The position numbers were made by a program, and so were the translations under genes. A DNA stretch of 34,664 nucleotides from NCBI GenBank assembly GCA_964588705.1, contig CAZPQV010000019.1, positions 1 to 34,664 on the forward strand, read 5' to 3'. Shown one piece after another: positions 24,443 through 33,227 of the stretch. The stretch comes from CAZPQV01 sp964588705. Its GTDB lineage: Bacteria > Bacteroidota > Bacteroidia > Flavobacteriales > Weeksellaceae. Position 1 is the first letter of the stretch. Each line of letters opens with the position of its first letter. Under the pieces are notes generated by a model. That model did no database searches and had not been told where the DNA came from. It saw only the letters and a program-made list of their open reading frames with translations.

Positions 24443-24931
24443 ATGAAATTTACCGAAGCCACAGAAAAAGACATCGCACTGATTCAGGAACTTGCACGAA
24501 AATCGTGGGAAAGTGCTTATGCTGAAATTCTTTCAAAAGAGCAAATAGACTATATGCTTGGAACGATGTATTCCACAGAAGAAATCAGTTCCCAGATGAA
24601 AGATCCCAATTATCATTATTTTTTAATTCAAAAGGCAGATGAGCTTTTGGGATTTATGGGTTACGAACATCACCAGGATTGCACCACAAAACTGCATCGC
24701 ATTTATCTTCTGCCCGAAGGAAAGGGCAGGGGAATAGGAAAAGCTTCGATGGATTTTCTTAAAAAAAATGTTTCTGATTGTGGGGATAACAGAATTATTT
24801 TAAATGTAAACAAGAATAATCCGGCCAAGAATTTCTACGAAAGTCAAGGATTTAAGGTTTATGAGGAAGGCGTTTTCGATATCGGCAATGGTTTTGTAAT
24901 GGACGATTTTTTAATGGAATTTGTGTTTTAA
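24443..24931 (+). CDS. GNAT family N-acetyltransferase
   Basis: 162 residues. The GNAT fold is visible: an N-terminal FTEATEKDIALIQELARKSW helix, YFLIQKADELLGFMGY strand pair, the acetyl-CoA loop LHRIYLLPEGKGRGIGKASM (the GxGxG/A-type phosphopantetheine loop), and the terminal strand-helix NVNKNNPAKNFYESQGFKV. The substrate cannot be told from sequence; the family acetylates amines on small molecules, antibiotics or proteins. The ATG at 24443 is preceded by a short AT-rich spacer, and the gene is separated from dapA by that gene's terminator. Confidence 0.88.
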   Translation: MKFTEATEKDIALIQELARKSWESAYAEILSKEQIDYMLGTMYSTEEISSQMKDPNYHYFLIQKADELLGFMGYEHHQDCTTKLHRIYLLPEGKGRGIGKASMDFLKKNVSDCGDNRIILNVNKNNPAKNFYESQGFKVYEEGVFDIGNGFVMDDFLMEFVF

Positions 24932-25012
24932 CGAAAAAATTTTCGCCTCGCTTAATTTCTTTGGTATGATTTTAGAATATCAAGAAATAACTAACCATTA
25001 AAAAATATTATT

Positions 25013-25258
25013 ATGACACGAACGAACTTACTTTCAAAAATTCAGATTTTCGCATGGTCTATCATTGCAACTTTTGCTTCAGTAATGCTTAAAGCACAGG
25101 AAGGTGCATCCGACCTAAAAGTTGATGTTGACGTTGATGACGCTACTGGCGGCGCAATGAGCGGTGACTGGATGAGCAATCCTTTGGTATGGGTAATCGG
25201 TGCTTTGGTACTGATTCTTATCATCGCTTTAGTAGCGAGAGGAGGCGGAAACAAATAG
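25013..25258 (+). CDS. Small membrane protein of unknown function
   Basis: 81 residues. An N-terminal helix with a signal-peptide-like pattern (KIQIFAWSIIATFASVMLKAQ) may be cleaved after AQ. An acidic, Gly-rich linker follows (LKVDVDVDDATGGAMSG), then a C-terminal transmembrane helix (NPLVWVIGALVLILIIALVA) and a basic RGGGNK tail. I do not recognise a family; similar small signal-plus-anchor proteins are frequent in Bacteroidota envelopes. It starts with ATG and is followed by a strong terminator. Confidence 0.75.
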   Translation: MTRTNLLSKIQIFAWSIIATFASVMLKAQEGASDLKVDVDVDDATGGAMSGDWMSNPLVWVIGALVLILIIALVARGGGNK

Positions 25259-25292
25259 AAGATATTCAATCATCATTTATTATACTTGCATT

Positions 25293-25323
25293 AAAACCAT
25301 AGGATTTTTCCTGTGGTTTTTTT
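25293..25323 (+). terminator. Strong terminator after the small membrane protein
   Basis: An 11-bp stem, AAACCATAGGA with TCCTGTGGTTT (one T-G wobble), loop TTTT, ends in a run of seven T (25317-25323). It overlaps the first bases of the convergent recG stop codon and may also end recG transcription. Confidence 0.9.
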
Positions 25324-27406
25324 ACGAAATCTTCCCCCATTTATTCTTCCCCCTATAGTTTTTTACGTAGTAATTTTTCATCATCTGATGGTCGGGATGA
25401 TGGAGAGATGGGTCTTTCTGAAGAATTTTTTCAACCGTTTCTTTTGATACTTTAATGATTTTTCCGTCCTGGACCAAATCCAACCGTTTGAAATCTACGA
25501 CACCGCTTTGTTGCGTTCCCAAAATATCTCCCGGACCGCGCAGTTGCATATCCACCTCCGAAATCTTAAATCCGTCGTTGGTTTCGCACATGGTTTTGAT
25601 GCGTTTCCGACTTTCGTTGGTCAGTTTATCGGAGGTCATCAGAATACAATAACTCTGTTCCGCACCTCTGCCCACTCTTCCGCGAAGCTGATGAAGCTGT
25701 GACAACCCAAACCTTTCTGCACTTTCAATAACCATTACAGAAGCGTTCGGAACGTTGACACCGACTTCAATCACCGTTGTCGCCACCATAATTTCCGCTT
25801 TTCCTGAAGCAAAATACTGCATCGCAGCATCTTTTTCGGCAGGAAGCAATCTGCCGTGGAGCATCGCCACATTGTAATCACTGAATTGCTGTACCACATG
25901 TTCCAAACCTTCCATCAGATTTTTATAATCCAGCGTTTCACTTTCTTCAATTAATGGATACACGAAATAAATCTGCCGTCCTTTTTTAATTTCATCTCTA
26001 CAGAAATTATACACAAAAACCCGGTCTTTTTCTCTGCGGTGCGCGGTCACAATCGATTTTCTTCCAACAGGCATTTCATCAATAACAGAAACATCCAGAT
26101 CCGAATAAAAACTCATTGCCAAAGTCCTTGGAATCGGCGTTGCGGTCATTACAAGAATATGTGGTGGAATTCTGTTTTTTGCCCAAAGTCTTGCTCGCTG
26201 CGCCACGCCAAAACGGTGCTGCTCGTCGATAATTGCCAATCCCAGATTTTTGAACTGAACAATGTCTTCCAAAACCGCGTGCGTTCCTACTAAAATTGAA
26301 AGTTCACCGTTGAGCAATTCTTCGTGAATGATTTTTTTTTTTTTTTTTTTGGTTGAACCGGTAAGCAATTTAATCTTAATTCCGGTGTTTTCCAGAAGTT
26401 CAGAAATTCCGTTGAAATGCTGCTGCGCAAGGATTTCCGTAGGTGCCATCATGACGCTTTGAAAACCGTTGTCCATGGCAATCAGCATCGAAAGTAAAGC
26501 GACCATTGTTTTCCCCGAACCGACATCGCCCTGCAATAAACGGTTCATCTGAATCGGACGTTTCATATCGTTGCGTATTTCCTTTAAAACCCGTTTTTGA
26601 GCATTGGTGAGTTCAAAAGGAAGATGGTTTTCATAAAAATGATTGAAATAATCACCAACAATTGGAAAAGGATTTCCAACGGAATGGGAGTGATGATGCT
26701 GCTTTTTCATACCATACCCCAACTGAAAAAAGAAGGCTTCTTCAAACTTTAATCTTCGGTCTGCATGTTCAAAATGCAGTTGGTCTTTCGGAAAATGAAT
26801 ATTAAAATAAGCCGTTTGTCTTGGGATCAGTTTCAATGATTTCATCAGGTATTCCGGCAGGTTTTCCTGAATTAAGTTTGGAATTTCAAGACAAATATTT
26901 TTTAAAGTATTCTGAAAGAATTTTTGATTTAATCCCCGTTTCGTCAGTTTTTCGGAACTTGGATAAATTGGACGAAGCCGTTCTTCTTTTTCCTTTTTTT
27001 CTTCAATTTCAATCTCCGGATGTGCCATTGAGAACTGGTTGTTGAACGGCGACACTTTCCCGAAAATATACATTTCTCGGTTGATGGGAATCTGCTCTTT
27101 CATCCATTGCGAATACTGAAACCACACCAAATCGATTGTTCCGGTTGCATCCTGAAATTTTCCGGATAACCGCTTTGCGCGTCCGGCACCAATTTCTTTT
27201 ATTTCGGTGATTCTTCCTTTCAGTTGAACATCGGGCAAATCTTCTTTCAAATCCCTGATTTGATAAATTTTGCTCTTATCCAAATAGCGGATTGGATAGA
27301 AATTCAGGAAATCTTCCACGGTGGAAATTCCCAACACATTTTTGATGAGTTTGGCGCGTTCAGGTCCGATGCCTTTCAGGAATTCTATGGAATTGTCGAG
27401 ATTCAA
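25322..27406 (-). CDS. recG: ATP-dependent DNA helicase RecG
   Basis: 694 residues. RecG remodels stalled forks and Holliday junctions. The N-terminal wedge/OB domain (about 1-230) includes PIRYLDKSKIYQIRDL and IPINREMYIFGKV. The SF2 motor has Walker A GDVGSGKTMVA, motif II DEQHRFG, motif III TATPIPRT, and LHGRL...VATTVIEVGVNVP in the second RecA domain with QLRGRVGRG. A run of six Lys (KKKKKK) encoded by 19 consecutive A lies between the motifs (26332-26350 on the plus strand) and interrupts a segment that normally reads like KxxER. No ATG is available at the N terminus, so TTG at 27406 is the best start. Confidence 0.93.
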   Translation of the reverse strand: MNLDNSIEFLKGIGPERAKLIKNVLGISTVEDFLNFYPIRYLDKSKIYQIRDLKEDLPDVQLKGRITEIKEIGAGRAKRLSGKFQDATGTIDLVWFQYSQWMKEQIPINREMYIFGKVSPFNNQFSMAHPEIEIEEKKEKEERLRPIYPSSEKLTKRGLNQKFFQNTLKNICLEIPNLIQENLPEYLMKSLKLIPRQTAYFNIHFPKDQLHFEHADRRLKFEEAFFFQLGYGMKKQHHHSHSVGNPFPIVGDYFNHFYENHLPFELTNAQKRVLKEIRNDMKRPIQMNRLLQGDVGSGKTMVALLSMLIAMDNGFQSVMMAPTEILAQQHFNGISELLENTGIKIKLLTGSTKKKKKKIIHEELLNGELSILVGTHAVLEDIVQFKNLGLAIIDEQHRFGVAQRARLWAKNRIPPHILVMTATPIPRTLAMSFYSDLDVSVIDEMPVGRKSIVTAHRREKDRVFVYNFCRDEIKKGRQIYFVYPLIEESETLDYKNLMEGLEHVVQQFSDYNVAMLHGRLLPAEKDAAMQYFASGKAEIMVATTVIEVGVNVPNASVMVIESAERFGLSQLHQLRGRVGRGAEQSYCILMTSDKLTNESRKRIKTMCETNDGFKISEVDMQLRGPGDILGTQQSGVVDFKRLDLVQDGKIIKVSKETVEKILQKDPSLHHPDHQMMKNYYVKNYRGKNKWGKIS
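26332..26350. repeat. 19-nt T homopolymer (A tract in recG)
   Basis: Nineteen consecutive T on the plus strand, coding for six Lys plus the first base of an Ile codon in recG. The frame is intact at this length. Confidence 0.95.
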
Positions 27407-27477
27407 CGAAATGGTAATTTGAGATTTGAAATTTCGGGAAAATAAAGGAAATTAAAAAATTTTGTGGTCTAATCTAA

Positions 27478-27522
27478 CACCCCGTTCACCGAGGCGAACA
27501 CCCCTCTTTCAAAAGCGGGGAA
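27478..27522. repeat. Two adjacent palindromes, REP-like element
   Basis: GTTCACCGAGGCGAAC (27484-27499) forms a 7-bp stem with one mismatch; CCCCTCTTTCAAAAGCGGGG (27501-27520) forms a 9-bp stem with one mismatch. Together with flanking CACCCC blocks this looks like a repeat element or an additional terminator between recG and the thioredoxin-like gene. Confidence 0.5.
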
Positions 27523-27525
27523 TTA

Positions 27526-27562
27526 AAAAGACTTCCAAAATTTTGAAAGTCTTCTTTTTTAT
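27526..27562 (-). terminator. Terminator of the thioredoxin-like gene
   Basis: AAAGACTTTCAAAA and TTTTGGAAGTCTTT form a stem of about 14 bp with one mismatch on the minus strand. A T run follows. It abuts the 100-N gap that hides the end of the thioredoxin gene. Confidence 0.75.
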
Positions 27563-27662
27563 NNNNNNNNNNNNNNNNNNNNNNNNNNNNNNNNNNNNNN
27601 NNNNNNNNNNNNNNNNNNNNNNNNNNNNNNNNNNNNNNNNNNNNNNNNNNNNNNNNNNNNNN
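27563..27662. other. Assembly gap (100 N)
   Basis: Exactly 100 N, the usual placeholder for a gap of unknown size. It removes the 3' end of the thioredoxin-like gene. Confidence 0.95.
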
Positions 27663-28003
27663 TTCATGAATTTTGTGAATTCGTGCATTGCATTTCTGCG
27701 TCCGCTCTTTTTCCATTCGGGATTTGAGAATGTTTTTCCGTAGATATTTACTGATTCATTACTTTCTGCATTGAATTTTACAGGGTAGTAATATTCGTTT
27801 AAATATTCTGCAATTACCGGATGGTTGTAGGTGTGTTTTTCCATCACTTTGCATGGTCCGCACCAATCAGCGTAGAAGTCTATTAAAATTTTTTTGGGTT
27901 GAGTTTCCTGTGCTTTCAGTGCTTCTTCAATGGTCATCCATTTCACTTGTCCGAAAGTGAAAATTGAAGTGAACATCAAAAACAGGAATACCAAAATGCG
28001 CAT
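27663..28003 (-). CDS. Exported thioredoxin-fold protein (3' end lost in gap)
   Basis: 113 residues are visible before the gap. A signal peptide (MRILVFLFLMFTSIFTFGQ) is followed by a thioredoxin fold with ILIDFYADWCGPCKVMEKHT; the redox pair is Cys48 and Cys51. YPVKFNAESNESVNIYGKTF suggests the usual fold continuation, but the cis-Pro loop is in the missing part. It is likely a periplasmic thiol-disulfide protein of the single-domain DUF255/thioredoxin_7 type. The product length cannot be given. No promoter box is evident in the 48 bp upstream, so it may be read through from the POT genes. Confidence 0.85.
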
Positions 28004-28051
28004 AACCTTTAGATTTAAAAAATTACATTAAGTTAAAATTTGTTCTAAATT

Positions 28052-29986
28052 TTATTTCACACCGTGCATTAATTTTTTCAAAACAGGATGCAGCATTAAA
28101 GCAATAACTGCAATCACAATTGGGATCGCCGTGAAAATCAGGAAGAAGGTTGAAATATCATATTTGTTGGTAATATCGTCAATCATCGCACCCAATTTTC
28201 CGGAGGTTTTGTTACCAATCGCAAGTGCCAAATACCAAACGCCAAACATGAACGCAATCATCCTTGCGGGAACCAGTTTACTGACATACGATAAACCAAC
28301 CGGTTGCACGCAAAGTTCGCCCAACGTATGGAACAGATACGCCAAAATCAACCAAAGGAAACTAACAGAAGCCGTTTTTGCTCCTTGCGGAATATCCTTT
28401 GCGCCGTACGCCAGAAACGCAAATCCGATGGCAAGGAATGTCAGTCCGATCGCATATTTTCCTGCCAGTGACGGATTGAATTTACTTTCCCACCATTTCG
28501 ACATTAATGGGGCTAAAAGAATGATGAACAGCGAGTTCAGGATCAGGAACCAGGTTGCCGGGATTTCGATTTCACTGTCTTTTTTCTGAACGACGGTTGC
28601 GGTCTGAATTTCTTTTACTTCCTGTGCTTTTGTAGCATCAATCAGTTTGAAGTTTTTACCGTTTTTATCGACGTCAATCACGAAAACTTTTTCTCCGTTG
28701 GAAAGATTGTCGGAAGTCCTGATCATCGTATTTTCAACATTCGGAACTGCGATTTCGTATGAAAATGTGTTGAATCCGTAATAGATTTTCCAGAAAATCA
28801 GTCCCCAAATAATCAGAAAACAGGTTACCAATACGACATTCGCAGCCATAAAATTCTTGAAGGTTTTTTTCACCAATAGAAAAAGAACATACGAGATAAA
28901 CGCCACTGGGACCACCGTGATGATAATGTCCACAATATTGAAAATATACGCGCTGTTCCCCGACAGAACACGGTCGGTATAGTCTTTCGCAAAAATACTC
29001 ATCGAACCTCCTGCCTGTTCGAAACTTGCCCAGAAGAAGATGATGATGGAAGCAATAATCATTACGGCAAAGAGTCGGTCTCTTGTAATTTTGCTGTAAC
29101 GCAGCGTTCTTGAAACCAAAATGAAAATGAAAATCAGCAGCGTGGCGATAATAATCTGCCCGGAATAATCTGTTCCGCCAAATTCAAAAACATTGTAATT
29201 GGTGATTTTTGAAACCGGATCATTAATCACCCAAGTTAGTCCGAAAACAGAAACAATTCCAATCAGAATTTTATCTAAAAGTGTAAACGGATTTTTCTTA
29301 TCGTGAATGATTTTGTGGTCATCACTTTCAATTTCATCATTGTCGAAGGTTGGTTTTTTCCCGACCTCACCAAAGATTTCGTGTGACAGCCAAAACTGAA
29401 GCAAACCTAAAAGCATAAAAATTCCGGCAAGTCCGAAGCCCCAACTCCAACCAAGATTTTCTCCCAAATAACCGCAAAGCATGATTCCCAGGAAAGCTCC
29501 GGCGTTTACGCCCATATAGAAAATTGTGTAGGCACCGTCTTTTTTCTCGGGATGATCCTGATACAAAACGGAAATAAAGGAAGTCATATTCGGTTTAAAA
29601 AAACCGGTTCCAACCACCAACAGAAACAATCCTAAATACAGAAAGAATTTGCTGCTTTCAACCGCCATTGACGCATGACCTAAAGTCATAATTAAAGCTC
29701 CAATAATGATGGCTTTCCGGTAACCGAGATAACGGTCGGCCAACTGTCCACCGATGATTGGGGTTAGATAAAGCAGCGCGAGATAGGTTCCGTAAAGAGC
29801 AAGTGCATTTTCACGCGGCCAGTCCCAACCGCCGATTCCAAGGGAACTTACAAGGAATAAAACGAGCAGCGCACGCATTCCGTAGAACGAAAAACGTTCC
29901 CACATTTCCGTAAAAAACAACACAAATAATCCCGCAGGATGCCCTAAAACCTCACTTTCTTTACTGAAAAAATCTTTATTGTTCAT
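28052..29986 (-). CDS. POT family peptide transporter with large inserted region (POT-1)
   Basis: 644 residues, much longer than its neighbours (about 500). Proton-coupled oligopeptide transporter of the MFS. Seen: TEMWERFSFYGMRALL with the ExxER proton-coupling motif in helix 1, GTGFFKPNMTS, FYMGVNAGAFLG (PTR2 signature with Val-Asn), FEQAGGSMSIF in helix 7, and ELCVQPVGLS. Between the helix-7 motif (about 325) and IPATWFLILNS (about 473) lie about 148 residues rather than about 24 as in the 498-residue paralogue. The insert contains two extra hydrophobic helices and about 65 polar residues. It follows the POT-2 gene by 18 bp, so the two are probably co-transcribed. Confidence 0.92.
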   Translation of the reverse strand: MNNKDFFSKESEVLGHPAGLFVLFFTEMWERFSFYGMRALLVLFLVSSLGIGGWDWPRENALALYGTYLALLYLTPIIGGQLADRYLGYRKAIIIGALIMTLGHASMAVESSKFFLYLGLFLLVVGTGFFKPNMTSFISVLYQDHPEKKDGAYTIFYMGVNAGAFLGIMLCGYLGENLGWSWGFGLAGIFMLLGLLQFWLSHEIFGEVGKKPTFDNDEIESDDHKIIHDKKNPFTLLDKILIGIVSVFGLTWVINDPVSKITNYNVFEFGGTDYSGQIIIATLLIFIFILVSRTLRYSKITRDRLFAVMIIASIIIFFWASFEQAGGSMSIFAKDYTDRVLSGNSAYIFNIVDIIITVVPVAFISYVLFLLVKKTFKNFMAANVVLVTCFLIIWGLIFWKIYYGFNTFSYEIAVPNVENTMIRTSDNLSNGEKVFVIDVDKNGKNFKLIDATKAQEVKEIQTATVVQKKDSEIEIPATWFLILNSLFIILLAPLMSKWWESKFNPSLAGKYAIGLTFLAIGFAFLAYGAKDIPQGAKTASVSFLWLILAYLFHTLGELCVQPVGLSYVSKLVPARMIAFMFGVWYLALAIGNKTSGKLGAMIDDITNKYDISTFFLIFTAIPIVIAVIALMLHPVLKKLMHGVK

Positions 29987-30004
29987 TTCTAATATTTTAA
30001 ATTT

Positions 30005-31522
30005 TTAACGGACTTCCTGCATCAGTTTTTTCACCAATGGAGAAATTGCAATCAGCACAACTCCGGCGATTAATGCGTAGATTCCCAGTTGTTTATAACC
30101 TTCGGCGTAAGCTATTAAAGCATCAAGATTGGAAGAGCCCTGCTTTGCAGTGGACATATTGGCACCGATGATTCCGGCAACATACTGTCCGTACGCGGAA
30201 GCCAAAAACCAAAGTCCCATCATCATTCCCTGAAGATTTTTGGTGGAAAGTTTCGTCATAATCGATAAACCGATAGGTGACAAACAGAGTTCCCCAAAAG
30301 TAATGATGAGCAATGCCGTGGTGAAAATATTTAATGAAGTCATTCCCTGAAGGTTGGCGAAAAACTTCGTTGCATAAAGCACATAAAATCCTAAACCAAG
30401 AAAGATGAATCCAAGTCCGAATTTGATGATGGTGTTGGGTTCGATTTTCTTTTTGTTCAGCCAAATCCAGAATAATCCGGCAAGTGGTGCAAGGAAAATA
30501 ATGAAAAATGCGCCTCCGGAATTGTTGACTCCGTTCGGATCAAGCCTCATCCCGAGCAGATTATTATCCAGGTTTTTAGCAGCGAAGATACTTAATGAAC
30601 CGCCACTTTGTTCGTAAATTCCCCAAAAAAGAATTGAAAACACGATGAATACCAATGCTGCCCAAAGTTTTTTTCGTTCTGAAGAGGTTACTTTGGTCAT
30701 TTCATAAAAGAAATAAATCAGCGTAAGTGGTCCAATCGTCCACATGAAATAATCGGTATATTCCGGCACGGAAACCATTTTCATAATCAACGGAATCAAG
30801 ACTAAAGTTCCGCCGTAAACCGCATATTCTTTCCATCTCGCCATTGGTTTTTCCTGTCCGTCAACCGCCATGACCTTTGGCTGAATACCGATACTGCCCA
30901 AGGTTTTCTGTGTAAAAACAAAATTAATTAAACTGATAATCATTACGATAGCGGCCAGTCCGAAAGCAACGTTCCAACGCATTGCCTCTGGAATAAAATT
31001 GGAGAACAGTTCTCCTTTTCCGATCGCGATACACAAATAACCTCCTAAAAGTGCTCCAAGGTTAATTCCTGCGTAAAAAAGTGAGAATCCGGCATCTCTT
31101 CTTGGGTCATTCGGATTGTATAGTTCACCCACCATCGTGGAAATATTTGGCTTGAAGAAACCGGTTCCGATAATGGTAAATGCAATTCCTAAAAAGAAAT
31201 ATTTGTGAGGGTCGGTCGCGAGAATGGCACTTCCGATAATCATCATAATTCCTCCCCAAAACAGTGATTTTCTGAATCCCAGAATTTTATCGGCGAACAA
31301 ACCGCCAATGAACGTAAACGCATAAACGAACGCCTGAGTTGCTCCGTATTGCAGGTTGGCGATGTCTTCCTTCATCAGAAGTTCGGTGATCATGAAGTAG
31401 GTGAGCATCCCACGCATTCCGTAAAAACAGAAGCGTTCCCACATTTCTGAGAAGAAAAGCGACCAGATTTGTTTTGGATATTTTCCTTCGAAATTTCTGA
31501 TCTGTTCTAATGTTTGAGCCAT
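30005..31522 (-). CDS. POT family peptide transporter (POT-2)
   Basis: 505 residues. Helix 1 has SEMWERFCFYGMRGML (ExxER), then GTGFFKPNISTMVG, FYAGINLGALLGGY, and helix 7 YEQSGGSLSIFAA, ending GELCLSPIGLSIMTKL. All standard POT signatures are intact, and there is no large insertion. Imports di- and tripeptides with protons. It has no visible exact promoter box in the 82 bp upstream, where the POT-3 terminator also sits, but an AT-rich segment is present. It is 18 bp from POT-1 and probably heads a two-gene unit. Confidence 0.93.
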   Translation of the reverse strand: MAQTLEQIRNFEGKYPKQIWSLFFSEMWERFCFYGMRGMLTYFMITELLMKEDIANLQYGATQAFVYAFTFIGGLFADKILGFRKSLFWGGIMMIIGSAILATDPHKYFFLGIAFTIIGTGFFKPNISTMVGELYNPNDPRRDAGFSLFYAGINLGALLGGYLCIAIGKGELFSNFIPEAMRWNVAFGLAAIVMIISLINFVFTQKTLGSIGIQPKVMAVDGQEKPMARWKEYAVYGGTLVLIPLIMKMVSVPEYTDYFMWTIGPLTLIYFFYEMTKVTSSERKKLWAALVFIVFSILFWGIYEQSGGSLSIFAAKNLDNNLLGMRLDPNGVNNSGGAFFIIFLAPLAGLFWIWLNKKKIEPNTIIKFGLGFIFLGLGFYVLYATKFFANLQGMTSLNIFTTALLIITFGELCLSPIGLSIMTKLSTKNLQGMMMGLWFLASAYGQYVAGIIGANMSTAKQGSSNLDALIAYAEGYKQLGIYALIAGVVLIAISPLVKKLMQEVR

Positions 31523-31550
31523 TTATCTAATTTTTTCAATGGACTAAAAT

Positions 31551-31580
31551 AGAAAAAACCACCGAATTATTCGGTGGTTT
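31551..31580 (-). terminator. Terminator downstream of POT-3
   Basis: AAACCACCGAA and TTCGGTGGTTT make a perfect 11-bp stem with a three-base loop. On the minus strand a run of six T follows. It separates POT-3 from POT-2/POT-1. Confidence 0.9.
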
Positions 31581-31604
31581 CTGAAATATTTTAAGAATGG
31601 AGAT

Positions 31605-33101
31605 TTAATGAATCCCTTTCATGAACTTATTAAGGATTGGTGAAAGTGCTAATAATGCAACCCCTGAGAAAAGCATTAGTCCGGTGATGAACGGATACAG
31701 ATCGAAGTTATAAGTCTGAAGAATCTGTTCAAGAGTTGCAGCAAAATAGTTACCCAATGCGAAACTCGCCATCCAAACTCCCATCATAATTGATGTGATT
31801 TTTCCAGGAGAAAGTTTGGTTACCATCGATAATCCGATTGGCGAAAGCATGAGTTCACCAACTGTAAGAAGAACATAAACTACTACCAACCACATTGGAG
31901 AAACCAGATTTCCACCTTGTGCATTGTTGTTCGCCTGCGTCATAATGAAGAATGCCAAAGCACCGATAAACATCGCCATTGCGAATTTTACCGGAGTTCT
32001 CGGATTCATTTTCTTCGCTGCCAGTTTTACCCAAAGAATTGAGAATAATGGTGCTAAAGTAACAATCGCAATAGGGTTGATATTTTGGAACCATGTTGTA
32101 GGAATTTCAAATCCGCCAACCACTCTGTTGGTATTTTCCTGCGCAAAAAGGTTGAATGTACCACCTGCCTGCTCAAATCCAGCCCAGAAAACGATGTTGA
32201 AGAATGCCAGAATCAGGATTACAAAAACTCTCGTCCATTCCGTAGAACCGGAAGTTCCTTTGAAGATGGATGAACCGATAAACAAAGCACCGGCAATACC
32301 AAGTACCCAAACCATAATGGTGTGTACAGTATCGGAAGTATTGTTCCAAATCAGCATTACAAGGAATACAAATGCTACGTTTGCAATGGTGTAAAGTACC
32401 ACATCTCTCCAGTCTTTTGCCTGAAGTGAAGTAATTCCTTTTTCCTTATATCCCGGAGGAAGACCAACATCTTCCAGCGTGCTTCTTCTTGCATAGAACC
32501 AAAGAACACCAACAAGCATTCCGACACCCGCTGCGAAATAACCGTAAGGCCAGCCTACTTTTTCACCAAGTGTTCCTGCAACGAAAGGAGAAAGGAACGC
32601 ACCGATGTTAATCCCCATATAGAAGATGGTAAAAGCACCGTCTTTTCTTGGGTCATCATTATCGTAAAGGTCACCTACAATCGTAGAAATGTTTGGTTTG
32701 AAGAATCCGTTACCAAGAATCAAAACTCCTAATCCAAGATAAAAGAAATTTTTGCGGGCTTCAAGATCTCCTAATAAATCCGGAGCAGCACTCGCAGCAA
32801 GCATAAACTGCCCGATTGCCATCACCAGTCCACCAATAAGGATTGATTTTCTCTGACCTAAAATCTTATCGGCAAACCAACCTCCAAGAATTGGGGTAAG
32901 ATATACCAAAGCTGTGAAAACACCGTAAATTTTAAGTGATTCTGCTCTGTCTAATCCAAAACCACCGGTTGCTAATTCTGCTGTTAAGAAAATTGTTAAC
33001 AGGGCTCTCATTCCGTAATAAGAGAAGCGCTCCCACATTTCTGTGAAAAAGAGCGAGTACAATCCTTTAGGATGCCCTTCTGTTGGTTGTGCCGTATTCA
33101 T
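31605..33101 (-). CDS. POT family peptide transporter (POT-3)
   Basis: 498 residues, typical length. TEMWERFSYYGMRALL (ExxER) in helix 1, GNGFFKPNISTIVG, FYMGINIGAFLSPF (matches the PTR2 signature), FEQAGGTFNLFAQ in helix 7 and IPTTWFQNINPIA in helix 8, with about 24 residues between those two. ELMLSPIGLSMVTKL follows. It is flanked by its own promoter and terminator, so it is a monocistronic unit. It is the standard form against which the insertions in POT-1 and POT-4 stand out. Confidence 0.94.
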   Translation of the reverse strand: MNTAQPTEGHPKGLYSLFFTEMWERFSYYGMRALLTIFLTAELATGGFGLDRAESLKIYGVFTALVYLTPILGGWFADKILGQRKSILIGGLVMAIGQFMLAASAAPDLLGDLEARKNFFYLGLGVLILGNGFFKPNISTIVGDLYDNDDPRKDGAFTIFYMGINIGAFLSPFVAGTLGEKVGWPYGYFAAGVGMLVGVLWFYARRSTLEDVGLPPGYKEKGITSLQAKDWRDVVLYTIANVAFVFLVMLIWNNTSDTVHTIMVWVLGIAGALFIGSSIFKGTSGSTEWTRVFVILILAFFNIVFWAGFEQAGGTFNLFAQENTNRVVGGFEIPTTWFQNINPIAIVTLAPLFSILWVKLAAKKMNPRTPVKFAMAMFIGALAFFIMTQANNNAQGGNLVSPMWLVVVYVLLTVGELMLSPIGLSMVTKLSPGKITSIMMGVWMASFALGNYFAATLEQILQTYNFDLYPFITGLMLFSGVALLALSPILNKFMKGIH

Positions 33102-33132
33102 ATTTTTAATTGTTAATTTTTGTTAAGACAAG

Positions 33133-33162
33133 CAAATATAGTTTTTTTTGCACTTAAAGCAA
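33133..33162 (-). promoter_or_regulatory. Promoter of POT-3 (TTG-N19-TATATTTG)
   Basis: On the minus strand a TTG at 33162-33160 is followed after 19 bases by TATATTTG at 33140-33133. Box and spacing match the Bacteroidota consensus (TTTG near -33, TAnnTTTG near -7). It is the best full promoter match in the window. Confidence 0.7.
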
Positions 33163-33171
33163 GTTATAAAA

Positions 33172-33201
33172 CGAAAAAATCGCAGTTTCAGGCTGCGATT
33201 T
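33172..33201 (-). terminator. Terminator downstream of POT-4
   Basis: AAATCGCAG and CTGCGATTT form a 9-bp stem with a seven-base loop. On the minus strand a T run follows. It ends POT-4 before the POT-3 promoter. Confidence 0.85.
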
Positions 33202-33227
33202 CAATTATGTTAAAGAATCAGAAATTA

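Noticed and set aside
24951..24985. Promoter for the small membrane protein around TTTGGTATGATTTTAG
   Set aside because: It resembles but does not match TAnnTTTG, and the spacing is uncertain.
27462..27743. Open frames that run through the 100-N gap
   Set aside because: They exist only because N codons are not read as stops; the true thioredoxin frame ends inside the gap.
30123..30464. 113-residue frame on the minus strand inside POT-2
   Set aside because: Lies wholly inside a well-supported transporter gene in another frame and shows no family character.
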